From positions 1-64,000 of the forward strand of contig JBOGEN010000069.1 of NCBI GenBank assembly GCA_050743265.1: DNA of 64,000 nt. The letters are read 5' to 3'. A program made the position numbers and the translations under genes. The notes beneath the pieces are model-generated. The model was not told where the DNA came from. It saw nothing but the letters and a program-made list of their open reading frames with translations, and did not search any database. This document shows positions 26,452 through 34,562 of this stretch, piece after piece; position 1 is the stretch's first letter; each line of letters opens with the position of its first letter. This DNA is from JBOGEN01 sp050743265. GTDB lineage: Bacteria; Actinomycetota; Actinomycetes; JBOGEN01.

Positions 26452-27417
26452 GTGCCGCCTCTCGCCGTCTTCACGCTGCGCCGTGTGGCACGCGGCCTGC
26501 TGACGATCTGGTTCGCCGTGTCGGTGACGTTCCTGCTGCTCCGGCTGCTGCCGGGCGACCCGGCGCTCGCCATCGCCGAGCCGACGATGACCGAGGCGAC
26601 ACGCCAGGAGCTGCTCCGCCAGTACGGCCTCGACCAGCCGCTGGCGGTGCAGTACGTCAAGTACCTGGGCGAGCTGCTCCATGGCAACCTCGGGATCTCG
26701 TTCACCCAGTCGGTGCCCGTCACCGACGTCCTGCTCGAGCGCCTGCCCTGGACGCTCCTGCTCACCGGGGCGGCGCTGCTCCTCACGGTCGTGCTCGGCG
26801 TCCCGCTCGGCGTCGCGGCCGCGACCCATGCCAAGGGGCGGCTCGACCGGGTCGTCCAGATGGCCGCGGTCACCGGGCAGTCCCTGTTCGTACCCAGCGT
26901 GGGCATCCTGCTGCTGTTCGTCCTCGGGCTGCAGCTGGGCGCCTTCCCGATCGGCGGGGCGTACGAGGAGGGGGCGTACGGCATGGCCTGGTACGCCAGC
27001 GTGCTGCACCACCTGGTCCTGCCGTGCCTCTCCCTCGTCCTCGTGCAGCTCGGGTCCTACGTGCTCACCCTGCGCTCGACGCTGATCGAGACGCTCGGGG
27101 AGGACTACTGCGCCCTCGCCCGGGCCAACGGCGTCGCCGAGCGCCGTGTCGTGTGGAAGCACGCGCTGCGCAACGCGCTGTTGCCCACGACGACGCTCAT
27201 CGGCCTGCAGCTCGGGTTCCTCGTCGGTGGTGCCGTACTCACGGAGACGATCTATGCGTACCCGGGCGTCGGCCGAGGGATCTTCGAGGCCGTCACCGAG
27301 CTGGACTTCCCGGTCCTGCAGGGCGCCTTTGTGCTGCTCGCGGCGACGGTCGTGCTCGCCAACATGTGCACCGACCTCCTCTACGGCCTGCTCGACCCCC
27401 GGGTGAGGACCGCGTGA
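26452..27417 (+). CDS. dppB: peptide ABC transporter permease, DppB type
   Basis: The 321-residue integral membrane protein begins with the DppB pattern FTLRRVARGLLTIWFAVSVTFLLLRLLPGDPA. It has six membrane helices and the ATPase-contact EAA-type loop EDYCALARANGVAERRVVWKHALRNALLP. GTG start at 26452 directly behind AGGAGG. The stop overlaps the GTG of the second permease (GTGA). Confidence 0.93.
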   Translation: MPPLAVFTLRRVARGLLTIWFAVSVTFLLLRLLPGDPALAIAEPTMTEATRQELLRQYGLDQPLAVQYVKYLGELLHGNLGISFTQSVPVTDVLLERLPWTLLLTGAALLLTVVLGVPLGVAAATHAKGRLDRVVQMAAVTGQSLFVPSVGILLLFVLGLQLGAFPIGGAYEEGAYGMAWYASVLHHLVLPCLSLVLVQLGSYVLTLRSTLIETLGEDYCALARANGVAERRVVWKHALRNALLPTTTLIGLQLGFLVGGAVLTETIYAYPGVGRGIFEAVTELDFPVLQGAFVLLAATVVLANMCTDLLYGLLDPRVRTA

Positions 27418-28313
27418 GCGCCACGGTCGACGTCGGCACCGCCGCCGTCGGAGTCGCCGAGCCGGTCAGCGAGGCGCCGACCGCCGCACGGGCGACCTGG
27501 GCGACGCTGCGGCGCAACCCGCTCGCCCTGCTCGCCTTCGGTGTGCTCGCGCTGCTCCTCCTCGCTGCCCTGGCGGCCCCGCTGGTCGCGGACTACCCCG
27601 AGGGACACGGCCCGGACGTCCTCGAGGGCCCGTCCGCGGCGCACTGGTTCGGCACCGACAACCTCGGACGGGACATCTTCGCGCAGGTCCTCTACGGCAC
27701 CCAGGTGAGCATGCTCGTCGCGGTGTGCTCGTCCGTCCTCGCGATCGCGATCGGCGTGGCCATCGCCGTGGTAGGCGCGTACTTCTCACGGGTCGACCCG
27801 GCCGTGGGCGTGCTCGTGGACCTGTGCCTCTCGCTGCCGGTGCTCCCGCTGATGATCCTGGTGGCCGCGCTCGCCGGACCGAGCCTGCAGACGCTGGTGC
27901 TCGTCGTCGCCTTCTTCTCCTGGCCCGAGGTGACCCGCGTCGTCCGGTCGCAGTCCCTGTCCGTGGTGACCCTTCCGTACATGGACGCGGCCCGGCTCAT
28001 GACCACGTCGCACTGGTGGATCATCCGCAAACACCTGCTGCCCGCCGTCACCCCGGTCGTGGTCGTCTCCATCGTGCTCACGGCTTCCCGGGCCGTCCTC
28101 TCCGCCGCCGGGCTGGCGTTCCTCGGGCTGGGCGACCCCAACAGCTGGTCGTGGGGTCGCATCCTGTACGAGTCGCAGCAGTCGGGTGCGATGTCGAGCG
28201 CCTGGTGGACGACCCTGTTCCCGTCGCTGGCGATCCTCGCGCTCGTCCTGGCGGCCACGCTGCTCTCCATCGCGTACAACGACGCCCGCAACCCGCGCAC
28301 CCGGGAGAGCTGA
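27414..28313 (+). CDS. dppC: peptide ABC transporter permease, DppC type
   Basis: The 299-residue permease has a cytosolic N-terminal tail, a first helix (PLALLAFGVLALLLLAALAAP), the family motif HWFGTDNLGRDIF and the EAA-type loop YMDAARLMTTSHWWIIRKHLLP. It pairs with the DppB-type subunit to form the channel. It is coupled to the previous gene by a 4-base overlap and is followed after 1 nt by the M24-fold protein, so the operon continues into peptide processing. Confidence 0.93.
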   Translation: MSATVDVGTAAVGVAEPVSEAPTAARATWATLRRNPLALLAFGVLALLLLAALAAPLVADYPEGHGPDVLEGPSAAHWFGTDNLGRDIFAQVLYGTQVSMLVAVCSSVLAIAIGVAIAVVGAYFSRVDPAVGVLVDLCLSLPVLPLMILVAALAGPSLQTLVLVVAFFSWPEVTRVVRSQSLSVVTLPYMDAARLMTTSHWWIIRKHLLPAVTPVVVVSIVLTASRAVLSAAGLAFLGLGDPNSWSWGRILYESQQSGAMSSAWWTTLFPSLAILALVLAATLLSIAYNDARNPRTRES

Positions 28314-28314
28314 C

Positions 28315-29490
28315 GTGGCCTTCTCGCAACGCCTTCCTGCCGAGCACTACCGGGCCGTGCAGGCCCGGGTCCGGGAGCGCGCCATCCAGGCGGGGCTCGA
28401 CGCGCTGCTGCTCGACGACCCCGAGGACGTGGCGTACCTCACCGGCTTCTTCCACTTCCCCTGCGAGCGGCCGGTCGCCGTCTGGCTCTGCGGGACGGGG
28501 GCGACCGTCGTCCTGGTGCCCGAGCTCGAGCGCGAGCACGCCGAGGACCAGCAGACCGTGGCCGACCTCGTGGCCTCCCCGGAGTACCCGGGCGTGGTCG
28601 GCCCCTTCGAGGCCCTCGCCGCGGCGGTGCCCGCCGTCGAACGCGTCGGGCATGCCGCGAGCATGTCGGTGGGGCGGCTCCGCCAGGCCCAGGCCGGGTT
28701 CCCCGGGGTCACGTTCCTCGAGACCGACGTGGTGGACCTGGCGCGGCGGCGCAAGGGTCCCGCGGAGCTGGCCCTGCACGAGGAGGCGGCGCGGATCAGC
28801 GACGCGATGCTGGTCGCCGGGCGCCATCTCGTGGAGGAGGCGGTCGCCGCGGGAGGTGCGCTCCCTACCGAGGCCGAGCTCGCGGCCCACGTCACGTCGT
28901 ACGGGACGTCGACGATGTACGGCGAGCACGAGGCCGTCGTGGTGGTCTCCCCGCTCGCGGGCGGACTCGTCTACGCCGGTCCGAACAGCGCCCGTCCGCA
29001 CCGGCTGCCCTCGGCGTCCCGGCTGCGTCCAGGGGACACCTTCATGCTGTCGCTGGGCTGCGCCGTCGGAGGACGCTACGTCGAGAGCGAGCGCACGTTC
29101 GTGCTCGGCGACCCGACTCCTGACCAACGGCGGTACTACGAGGCCGTACGGCAGGCGCAGCAGGTCGGCGGCGAGGCGATCCGGCCGGGCGCGCGCTGCG
29201 CCGACGTCAACCGGACGTGTCTCGACGTGATCCGTGACGCGGGCCTGGGTCAGCACCTGCGGCACCGGCAGGGCCACGGCATCGGCCTCGGCATGCACGA
29301 GCCCCCCTGGCTCGAGGACGGGGACGCCTCGGTGCTGGAGCCCGGGATGATCGTGTCCAACGAGCCCGGCATCTACGTCGACGGGCACGCCGGGTATCGG
29401 ATGTCCGACAGTGTTCTCGTCACCGACGAGGGCGCACGACCGCTGACGTCGTACCCTCGCGCCCTCGACGACGTCGTCATCGCCCTCTGA
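28315..29490 (+). CDS. M24 pita-bread-fold protein (creatinase/aminopeptidase P-like) with altered metal site
   Basis: The 391-residue protein has the creatinase N-terminal domain (GLDALLLDDPEDVAYLTGF) and a C-terminal M24 domain. The substrate/metal His motif RQGHGIGLGMHEPP and the Glu in SNEPGIYVDGHAGYRM are present. The two canonical Asp ligands are not: the strand reads FMLSLGCAVGGRYVESERTF, with Ser and Glu where Asp is expected, and the final Glu position reads VTDEG. Creatinase itself has this fold without metal, so this may be a metal-independent C-N hydrolase or an altered Xaa-Pro dipeptidase. GTG start one base after the DppC stop places it in the peptide operon. Confidence 0.85.
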   Translation: MAFSQRLPAEHYRAVQARVRERAIQAGLDALLLDDPEDVAYLTGFFHFPCERPVAVWLCGTGATVVLVPELEREHAEDQQTVADLVASPEYPGVVGPFEALAAAVPAVERVGHAASMSVGRLRQAQAGFPGVTFLETDVVDLARRRKGPAELALHEEAARISDAMLVAGRHLVEEAVAAGGALPTEAELAAHVTSYGTSTMYGEHEAVVVVSPLAGGLVYAGPNSARPHRLPSASRLRPGDTFMLSLGCAVGGRYVESERTFVLGDPTPDQRRYYEAVRQAQQVGGEAIRPGARCADVNRTCLDVIRDAGLGQHLRHRQGHGIGLGMHEPPWLEDGDASVLEPGMIVSNEPGIYVDGHAGYRMSDSVLVTDEGARPLTSYPRALDDVVIAL

Positions 29491-29515
29491 GCACCGAACC
29501 CGCTGGGGAGCCCAC

Positions 29516-30382
29516 ATGTTCGTCGAGATCAACGACAACACGCTCGCGGTCGACGTTTTCGGGCCCGAGGGAGCGCCGGTCCTCATCGCGCACCACGGGG
29601 CACCCGGCCTGGGGACGCGGGCCGAGCCGCGGGCCAGCTTCGGGGCGCTCGCCGACACGTACCGCGTCGTGGTCTTCGACGCCCGCGGCTCGGGCGAGAG
29701 CGAGGGCACGCCCCCCTTCACGCACGAGCAGTGGGCGGCGGACGTCGACGGCCTCCGCCGGTGGATCGGGGCCGAGCAGATCATCATGGCCGGTGGGTCG
29801 TACGGCGGGTTCGTCGCGATGGAGTACGCGATCCGCTACCCGACGCGGGTGAGGGCGCTCGTGCTGCGCGACACGTCGGCCGACCACGAGAACGAGAAGG
29901 CAGCCCGCAGGAACGCCGAGACCTCGACCCGGGTGACGATCGACCTGGAGCGGCTCGAGCGCATCAACACGGGGCAGGTCCGGGACAACGACGACCTGCG
30001 GGACTGCTGGCGCGAGATCCTCCCGCTCTACGACCACGCGTACGACCCGGATGCCGTGGAGAGGAAGCTGGCCGCCACCACGTACCGGTACGAGACCCAC
30101 AACTTCGCCTTCGCGGTCAACCAGCCGAGCTACGACATCAAGAGCCAGCTGCCCGGCATCCGCTGCCCGACGCTGGTCACGGTCGGGCGCGCTGACTGGA
30201 TCACGCCGGTCGAGAGCAGCGAGACCATCGTGTCGCTGATCCCTGACGCTCGCCTCGTGGTGTTCGAGAAGTCCGGCCACTCACCGCAGGTCGAGGAGCG
30301 GGAGCTCTGGCTCGAGGTCGTCCGCGAGTTCCTCGACGGGGTCACGGCCGACGGGGCGACGGCGAACCAGGTACGGGCCTGA
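29516..30382 (+). CDS. alpha/beta hydrolase, proline-iminopeptidase-like
   Basis: The 288-residue protein has PVLIAHHGAPGLGTRAEPR (the HGxPG oxyanion motif of S33 prolyl aminopeptidases, here HGAPG), VVVFDARGSGESEG, nucleophile AGGSYGGFVAMEYAIRYP, acid region VTVGRADWITP and catalytic His in FEKSGHSPQVEERE. It probably releases N-terminal Pro or hydrolyses a related small amide or ester. It lies 25 nt after the M24 gene and 3 nt before the Lrp gene, consistent with one peptide-use operon. Confidence 0.85.
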   Translation: MFVEINDNTLAVDVFGPEGAPVLIAHHGAPGLGTRAEPRASFGALADTYRVVVFDARGSGESEGTPPFTHEQWAADVDGLRRWIGAEQIIMAGGSYGGFVAMEYAIRYPTRVRALVLRDTSADHENEKAARRNAETSTRVTIDLERLERINTGQVRDNDDLRDCWREILPLYDHAYDPDAVERKLAATTYRYETHNFAFAVNQPSYDIKSQLPGIRCPTLVTVGRADWITPVESSETIVSLIPDARLVVFEKSGHSPQVEERELWLEVVREFLDGVTADGATANQVRA

Positions 30383-30385
30383 GTC

Positions 30386-31402
30386 ATGGGCCGGACCGAC
30401 GCCAGGCTCGACGAGCTCGACCGGCGGATCGTGGCCGCGCTCCAGATGGACGGGCGGGCGAGCTGGACGGCGATCGCGGAGCAGGTCGGGACGTCCGTCC
30501 CGACCGTGGCTCGGCGCGCCCAGCAGCTCATGGCCGAGGACATCGTCCGCGTCGCCGTCGTCCCCGACATCAACCACGCCGGCCCGGCCGACCTCTTCAT
30601 CCTCAGCATCACGTGCGACCCGGGCATGGCGAGTGAGGTGGCCGAGAAGCTCGGGGCACGCGAGGACATCCGCTTCCTCGCGCTCGTCACCGGAGGCGCC
30701 GACATCGTCGCCGAGCTGAACACGCGCAAGTCCGAGTCGCTGCAGGCGCGGCTCATCGACGAGGTGCAGGCGATCGACGGCGTACGGCGCTGCGAGACCG
30801 ACCTCGTGTTCCACCAGTACAAGGTGGCGCACGACTGGAGCCGCCAGCTGCTCACCGGCGAGGACTACGTCGCGCCCACCGACGACCCGCACCCGTGCGA
30901 CCCGCGCCACTTCGACGAGACCGACCGGGCGATGCTCGCGCTGATGCAGGACGACGGCCGGGCCGGCTTCCGCTCCGTCGCGGAGCTCCTCGGCATCAAC
31001 GAGAGCACCGTCCGGCGTCGGTTCGAGACGCTCCTCGCCCGGGGCTGCATCACGGTGGTCACCCTCGTCCCCGCCGCCGCCCTGGGCTTCGAGTCGGAGC
31101 TGCTGTTCGTCATCACCGTCGCACCGAATCGGCTGGACGCGGTCGCTCGCCGGCTCGTCACCTACCGCGGGGTCCGGTACGTGGCAGCCACGCTCGGCTC
31201 CAGCTCGCTGATGTGCGAGGTGATCCTGCCCACGACGCGCGACCTGTTCGGCTTCGTCACGACCGTGCTCGCCGAGCTGGACGGCGTCCAGGGCTGGACC
31301 GCCGGCATGGAGCTCATGACGTACAAGCGCGGGTTCGTCCGTACCGTGCCGGAACGCTGCGAGGACGAGCGCGCCCGTGAGGGCACCACCAGCACCGGCT
31401 GA
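30386..31402 (+). CDS. tandem Lrp/AsnC-family transcription regulator
   Basis: The 338-residue protein contains two complete Lrp-type modules. The first helix-turn-helix is RLDELDRRIVAALQMDGRAS ... IAEQVGTSVPTVARRAQQL, with a ligand domain after it. The second is HFDETDRAMLALMQDDGRAG ... VAELLGINESTVRRRFETL, followed by another RAM-like region (ELLFVITVAPNRLDAV). Standard Lrp proteins have one such module of about 150 residues, so this is a fused dimer. As the last gene of the peptide cluster it is the likely local regulator, responding to an amino acid or peptide. Confidence 0.9.
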   Translation: MGRTDARLDELDRRIVAALQMDGRASWTAIAEQVGTSVPTVARRAQQLMAEDIVRVAVVPDINHAGPADLFILSITCDPGMASEVAEKLGAREDIRFLALVTGGADIVAELNTRKSESLQARLIDEVQAIDGVRRCETDLVFHQYKVAHDWSRQLLTGEDYVAPTDDPHPCDPRHFDETDRAMLALMQDDGRAGFRSVAELLGINESTVRRRFETLLARGCITVVTLVPAAALGFESELLFVITVAPNRLDAVARRLVTYRGVRYVAATLGSSSLMCEVILPTTRDLFGFVTTVLAELDGVQGWTAGMELMTYKRGFVRTVPERCEDERAREGTTSTG

Positions 31403-31553
31403 CGGGGCTGACGGCTGCCTCTCCACGTGTGACGCTCGTGGACCGTGCCGACCTGCTGCTCGCCGTCATCCCTCCGTTCCTGGGCGCCCCTTCCCCGCGT
31501 CCGGCTGACACGCTGTCGTACCCGACTCGGCCTCGTCCGAAAATGGGACGATC
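31403..31553. other. spacer with no supported gene
   Basis: A GTG-started stretch from 31429 reads VTLVDRADLLLAVIPPFLG, resembling the beginning of a small membrane protein, but the frame then becomes Pro/Arg-rich and unconvincing. It may be a relic. An inverted repeat TCGTCC-N7-GGACGA (31534-31552) sits just ahead of the first tiny ORF. Confidence 0.4.
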
Positions 31554-31652
31554 ATGGGCTGTCAGACCTCTGGCTGCCCGTGTACCCTCGACCCGTCGGC
31601 CCCAGACCCCGGTCGTCGCATGTTGTCGTTGCGTCGAAGTACGGAGTCATGA
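31554..31652 (+). CDS. tiny Cys-rich ORF (32 residues), possible leader peptide
   Basis: The ORF encodes a 32-residue peptide beginning MGCQTSGCPCTLDPSAP, with three Cys in its first ten residues and a basic end (RRMLSLRRSTES). The TGA overlaps the ATG of a second tiny ORF (ATGA). It uses TGT and TCT codons, which are rare in this genome, so coding is uncertain. No family was recognised. Confidence 0.35.
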   Translation: MGCQTSGCPCTLDPSAPDPGRRMLSLRRSTES

Positions 31653-31765
31653 CCATGGCCGACCCTCCTGTGAGCAGCCCGGCAGCCCAGTGCTGCCTCC
31701 TTGCCACGCGCAGGGACGAGGCCGGTTCCCGGCACGACGCAGCGCATTCCCGAGAGCCCTGCTGA
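31649..31765 (+). CDS. second tiny ORF (38 residues) coupled to the first
   Basis: The peptide has an internal Cys pair (AAQCCLLATRRDE) and a C-terminal Cys (SREPC). It starts by a 4-base overlap with the upstream ORF and ends 6 nt before a very strong hairpin. That layout resembles a Cys-sensing leader/attenuator or a small peptide operon, but no downstream gene on this strand lies close enough to be attenuated. Confidence 0.35.
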   Translation: MTMADPPVSSPAAQCCLLATRRDEAGSRHDAAHSREPC

Positions 31766-31771
31766 GGCCGG

Positions 31772-31812
31772 GCGCGCGGGCGCGCCGCACAGGGGAAGGC
31801 GCGCCCGCGCGC
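31772..31812. terminator. 15-bp perfect hairpin
   Basis: GCGCGCGGGCGCGCC (31772-31786) and GGCGCGCCCGCGCGC (31798-31812) are fully complementary around an 11-nt loop. All pairs are G-C, so it should stop transcription in both directions. It separates the plus-strand small ORFs from the end of the minus-strand phosphatase gene. Confidence 0.75.
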
Positions 31813-31915
31813 TCTGGCGTACGTCAGCCGTACCGAGGCGGAGCCTGGCTGCCGGCGAGGTCCTCGATCGATCGGAGCAGGCCACCCGACACAGCAAGCC
31901 CGAGCAGTCGCCGGG

Positions 31916-32545
31916 TCACCCCTGGCCGGACGCTCCGCTCCACCGCAGCCGCATGCCCGCACTGGTCAGACTGACGGACACGAGGGCGCCGGGCTCGACG
32001 TCGATGCTCCAGAACGACCCGGCGGGGCAGTCGAGCACGCGCACGACACACGCACGGGCAACCGCATGCGGGACGACCGCGACCAGCCGCCCGCCGTCGA
32101 CGGCCAGGCCGTCCAGCCACGCGGCCACCCGGCCCAGGACCTGCGCCAGTGTCTCCCCTCCGTGCGGCGCCTCCCCCGTGGCTCGCCATCGCTCCACGGC
32201 GGACGGCTGCTCCTGCGCCACCTCGGCGAGGGTGCGTCCCGTCCAGTCGCCCATGTCCCAGTCCCGCAGCCCCGGCTCGACAGCAGGCGAGCCGAGGAAG
32301 GACGCCGTCTCGCGGCACCGGCGCTGGGGGGCGGAGACGAGGCTCGTGGTGCCCGGGCCGACCCGTTCGGAGACGCGCCGGGCCAGCTCTCGGCCGGCCT
32401 GGTCCAGCGGGTCGTCGCCACCCAGCACGCCGGCACGGGCACTCGGCACGAGGGCGGGAGTGACAAGCGTCAGTCGTCGGGTCACGCCATGCTGCTGTCG
32501 TCGTGCTGCCGTCGTCGTCGTGGTGCTGCCGTCGTCGTGGGACAT
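31916..32545 (-). CDS. histidine-phosphatase-superfamily protein with degenerate catalytic motif
   Basis: The protein follows the phosphoglycerate-mutase-like layout: LTLVTPALVPSARAG, SLVSAPQRRCRETASFLG, LRDWDMGDWTGRTLAEV, GGETLAQVLGRVAAWLDG and LVAVVPHAVARACVVRVL. The first motif should contain RHG or at least a His; here it reads VTPA, so the phosphate-accepting His appears replaced by Pro, while the second His (VVPHA) is kept. ATG 32545 (209 residues) is preferred, since GGGGA lies 7 nt upstream; an ATG at 32575 would overlap the divergent promoter, and GTG 32485 is also possible. Its position divergent from cbtBA suggests a former or modified cobalamin-related phosphatase. Confidence 0.75.
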   Translation of the reverse strand: MSHDDGSTTTTTAARRQQHGVTRRLTLVTPALVPSARAGVLGGDDPLDQAGRELARRVSERVGPGTTSLVSAPQRRCRETASFLGSPAVEPGLRDWDMGDWTGRTLAEVAQEQPSAVERWRATGEAPHGGETLAQVLGRVAAWLDGLAVDGGRLVAVVPHAVARACVVRVLDCPAGSFWSIDVEPGALVSVSLTSAGMRLRWSGASGQG

Positions 32546-32568
32546 CGCGCGTCCCCGGGGCGGCGGCA

Positions 32569-32597
32569 TTGACACAGGTCGTCGCGAACCTTAGCGT
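32569..32597 (+). promoter_or_regulatory. promoter of the cobalamin riboswitch-cbtBA transcript
   Basis: TTGACA (32569-32574) and TAGCGT (32592-32597) are spaced by 17 bp just upstream of the riboswitch. Transcription would start near 32604. Confidence 0.65.
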
Positions 32598-32603
32598 CCA
32601 CCC

Positions 32604-32744
32604 ACGCCCGTCGGAGAGCGGAAGCCGGTGAGAGTCCGGTACGGTCGCGCCACTGTGACCGTCGCGGTGCGCAGCCGCGGCTGGGAGTCAGACCCCTCCT
32701 CGACGGACCACCGAGCGGGACGCGTCATCCCAAGGAGGTTCTCC
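32604..32744 (+). ncRNA. cobalamin (B12) riboswitch
   Basis: The leader contains the conserved core GGAAGCCGGTGAGAGTCCGG (32620-32639 region), a nearby ACGGTCGCGCCACTGTGACC with the B12-box GCCACTG, and AGTCAGACCCC further on, in the order of the cobalamin aptamer. The 3' end runs into AAGGAGG, the ribosome site of cbtB at 32732-32738, so adenosylcobalamin binding probably blocks translation of cbtBA. Confidence 0.92.
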
Positions 32745-32960
32745 ATGGCCCAGCAGCACGTTCTGCCGTCGCCTGCGCCGGCACCCACACCGATCCCCGT
32801 GCGGGACGTCGCGCCCTGGGCGGCGCTCGTCACCCTTCTCGCACTCGCGGTGCTCTACTTCGTCTCCGCCGATGCCGGCGCGACGTCCGTGTTCTCCGGC
32901 GACTACGTGCACGAGTTCATGCACGACGGCCGCCACCTGCTCGGCTTCCCCTGCCACTGA
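32745..32960 (+). CDS. cbtB: cobalt transporter subunit CbtB
   Basis: The 71-residue protein has one membrane helix (WAALVTLLALAVLYFVSA) and a His-rich C-terminus (HEFMHDGRHLLGFPCH), the characteristic metal-binding tail of CbtB. ATG at 32745 follows AAGGAGG at the end of a B12 riboswitch. Its stop overlaps the ATG of cbtA (TGATG). It is expected to import cobalt together with CbtA when cobalamin is low. Confidence 0.93.
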   Translation: MAQQHVLPSPAPAPTPIPVRDVAPWAALVTLLALAVLYFVSADAGATSVFSGDYVHEFMHDGRHLLGFPCH

Positions 32961-33721
32961 TGGCGGCGGGTTCCCCGGCCCGCGGCTTCCTCGTCCGCGG
33001 TCTGCTGGTCGGCGTCGCGGCCGGGCTCGCTGCCTTCGTCGTCGCGTACGTCCTGGGCGAGCCCGGCGTGAGGGATGCCATCGGCGTCGAGGAGGCTGCG
33101 GCACAAGCCGCCGGCGGGCATGCGCACGAGGAGGCGCTCGTCAGCCGGTCCGTGCAGAGCACACTGGGGCTGGGCACGGCCATGCTCGGCTTCGGAGCGT
33201 CCTTCGGGGGGCTGTTCGGGCTCGCCTTCGCGGTCGCGTACGGCCGGCTGGGCAGTCTCGGGGCCCGGGCCACCGCGGCGGTGCTCGCCGTGGTCGGGTT
33301 CGTCGCCATCAGCCTGGTGCCGTTCGTGAAGTACCCGGCGAACCCCCCGGCCGTCGGCGACCCCGAGACCATCGGGCGGCGCACCAGCCTCTACTTCCTC
33401 ATGCTGGTGCTCTCCCTGCTGTTCGTCGCCGCTGCGACCTACCTCGCGCGGCGGCTCCCGCTCGGAACGTGGGACCGGGTGCTGGCCGGTGGCGGCGCGT
33501 ACCTCGTGCTCGTCGTCGCGGGCATGGCCGTGATGCCACAGGTCAACGAGGTCGGCTCGGCGTTCCCGCCCACCGTGCTGTGGAGCTTCCGTGCCGGGTC
33601 GCTCGCGACCCTGCTCACGGTGTGGCTGGTGCTCGGCGTCCTCTACGGCCTGCTCACCGAGCGTGCCGAGGCACGGGGCAGGGCGCCGGCCGCTTACCGT
33701 ACGGTCGCCACCCACCCGTAG
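32960..33721 (+). CDS. cbtA: cobalt transporter subunit CbtA
   Basis: The 253-residue membrane protein has five to six helices and the family His motif AGGHAHEEALVSRSVQS after the first helix, followed by GFGASFGGLFGLAFAVAYGR. ATG overlaps the cbtB stop by one base, so both are controlled by the upstream cobalamin riboswitch. Family members are predicted cobalt importers. The 139-bp spacer after it holds no recognisable gene. Confidence 0.93.
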   Translation: MAAGSPARGFLVRGLLVGVAAGLAAFVVAYVLGEPGVRDAIGVEEAAAQAAGGHAHEEALVSRSVQSTLGLGTAMLGFGASFGGLFGLAFAVAYGRLGSLGARATAAVLAVVGFVAISLVPFVKYPANPPAVGDPETIGRRTSLYFLMLVLSLLFVAAATYLARRLPLGTWDRVLAGGGAYLVLVVAGMAVMPQVNEVGSAFPPTVLWSFRAGSLATLLTVWLVLGVLYGLLTERAEARGRAPAAYRTVATHP

Positions 33722-33860
33722 GGGACGCCCCGCCGGTCACCACCTGTCACCGCCTGTCGACGCCGTGCGAAACCTGTGACCAGTGGTTCGGAACGGGTCC
33801 GGGCGACCCCGCCGGAGCGTAGCCTCAGGCCAGGTCCACATCCTGAGACTGGGGGCTACA

Positions 33861-34550
33861 ATGCTCACCGCTCGCACGATGCGCTGGCTGGCTTGGACTG
33901 GCCCGGCCTTCGCTGTCCTCTTCGCCGTCGTCGTTTTCGCGCTGCAGGGCTCGACGCCCGGCGAGAAGGACTCGGCTGCGCAGGTGCTCGACTACTACAA
34001 CTCCCACCAGGGCCGGACGCTCACGTCCGTGTTTCTCTCGCCCCTGGCCGCCACCCTGCTCGTCCTCTTCTTCAGCCATGTCCGGGCCGCGGCGCGCGAA
34101 CGCGACGCCTCGGGCGGGGCAGGGCCCACGGTGATGTTCGGTGGCGCCGTCCTGTGGGCGTCGGGTCTGCTGTTCGGGTCGACGCTCGACCTCGCGCTCG
34201 TCAGCAGCTCGGACAACACCCAGCCCCTGGTGGCGAAGACGCTCAGCGTCCTCAGCACCTCCGTCTGGATCCCGTTCATCGCCGGCATCGCGATCACGAT
34301 GGTCGGAGCCGCCCTCGCCGTACTCAGCAGCCGGATTCTGCCGAGCTGGCTCGGCTGGGTCGCCCTGGTCGCCGGGGTCGCCTCGCTCATCGGGCCCGGT
34401 GGGTTCCTCGGCTTCTTCGTCGGCCCGTTGTGGATGCTCGTGGCCGGCGTGATGCTCGGCCTGCGGAGCACCGCGACCACGACCCCGACCCCGACCGCAC
34501 AGGGGGAGCCCCCGCAGCCCCGGACCGCCCCGACGACTCAGCCTCAGTGA
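33861..34550 (+). CDS. multi-helix membrane protein, DUF4386-like layout
   Basis: The 229-residue protein has about six membrane helices (for example AFAVLFAVVVFALQ, LSPLAATLLVLFF, AITMVGAALAVLSS, WVALVAGVASLIGPGG, PLWMLVAGVMLGL) and a Pro/Thr-rich tail (TTTPTPTAQGEPPQPRT). The first loop carries DYYNSHQGR, as seen in actinobacterial integral membrane proteins of unknown function. ATG 33861 follows GGGGG. A TAGCCT element near 33819 could be its -10. The last codons belong to a 14-bp tandem duplication shared with the convergent gene. Confidence 0.7.
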   Translation: MLTARTMRWLAWTGPAFAVLFAVVVFALQGSTPGEKDSAAQVLDYYNSHQGRTLTSVFLSPLAATLLVLFFSHVRAAARERDASGGAGPTVMFGGAVLWASGLLFGSTLDLALVSSSDNTQPLVAKTLSVLSTSVWIPFIAGIAITMVGAALAVLSSRILPSWLGWVALVAGVASLIGPGGFLGFFVGPLWMLVAGVMLGLRSTATTTPTPTAQGEPPQPRTAPTTQPQ

Positions 34551-34562
34551 CTCAGCCTCAGT
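34535..34562. repeat. 14-bp tandem duplication spanning two convergent stop codons
   Basis: GACTCAGCCTCAGT occurs at 34535-34548 and again at 34549-34562. The first copy holds the last codons of the plus-strand membrane protein, and the second holds the stop of the minus-strand amidohydrolase. The duplication probably arose by slippage and leaves both genes intact. Confidence 0.85.

Noticed and set aside
31429..31974. 181-codon plus-strand frame starting VTLVDRADLLLAVIPP
   Set aside because: Only the first 20 residues look protein-like. The rest is Pro/Arg/Ser-rich, spans a strong terminator hairpin and overlaps the phosphatase gene.
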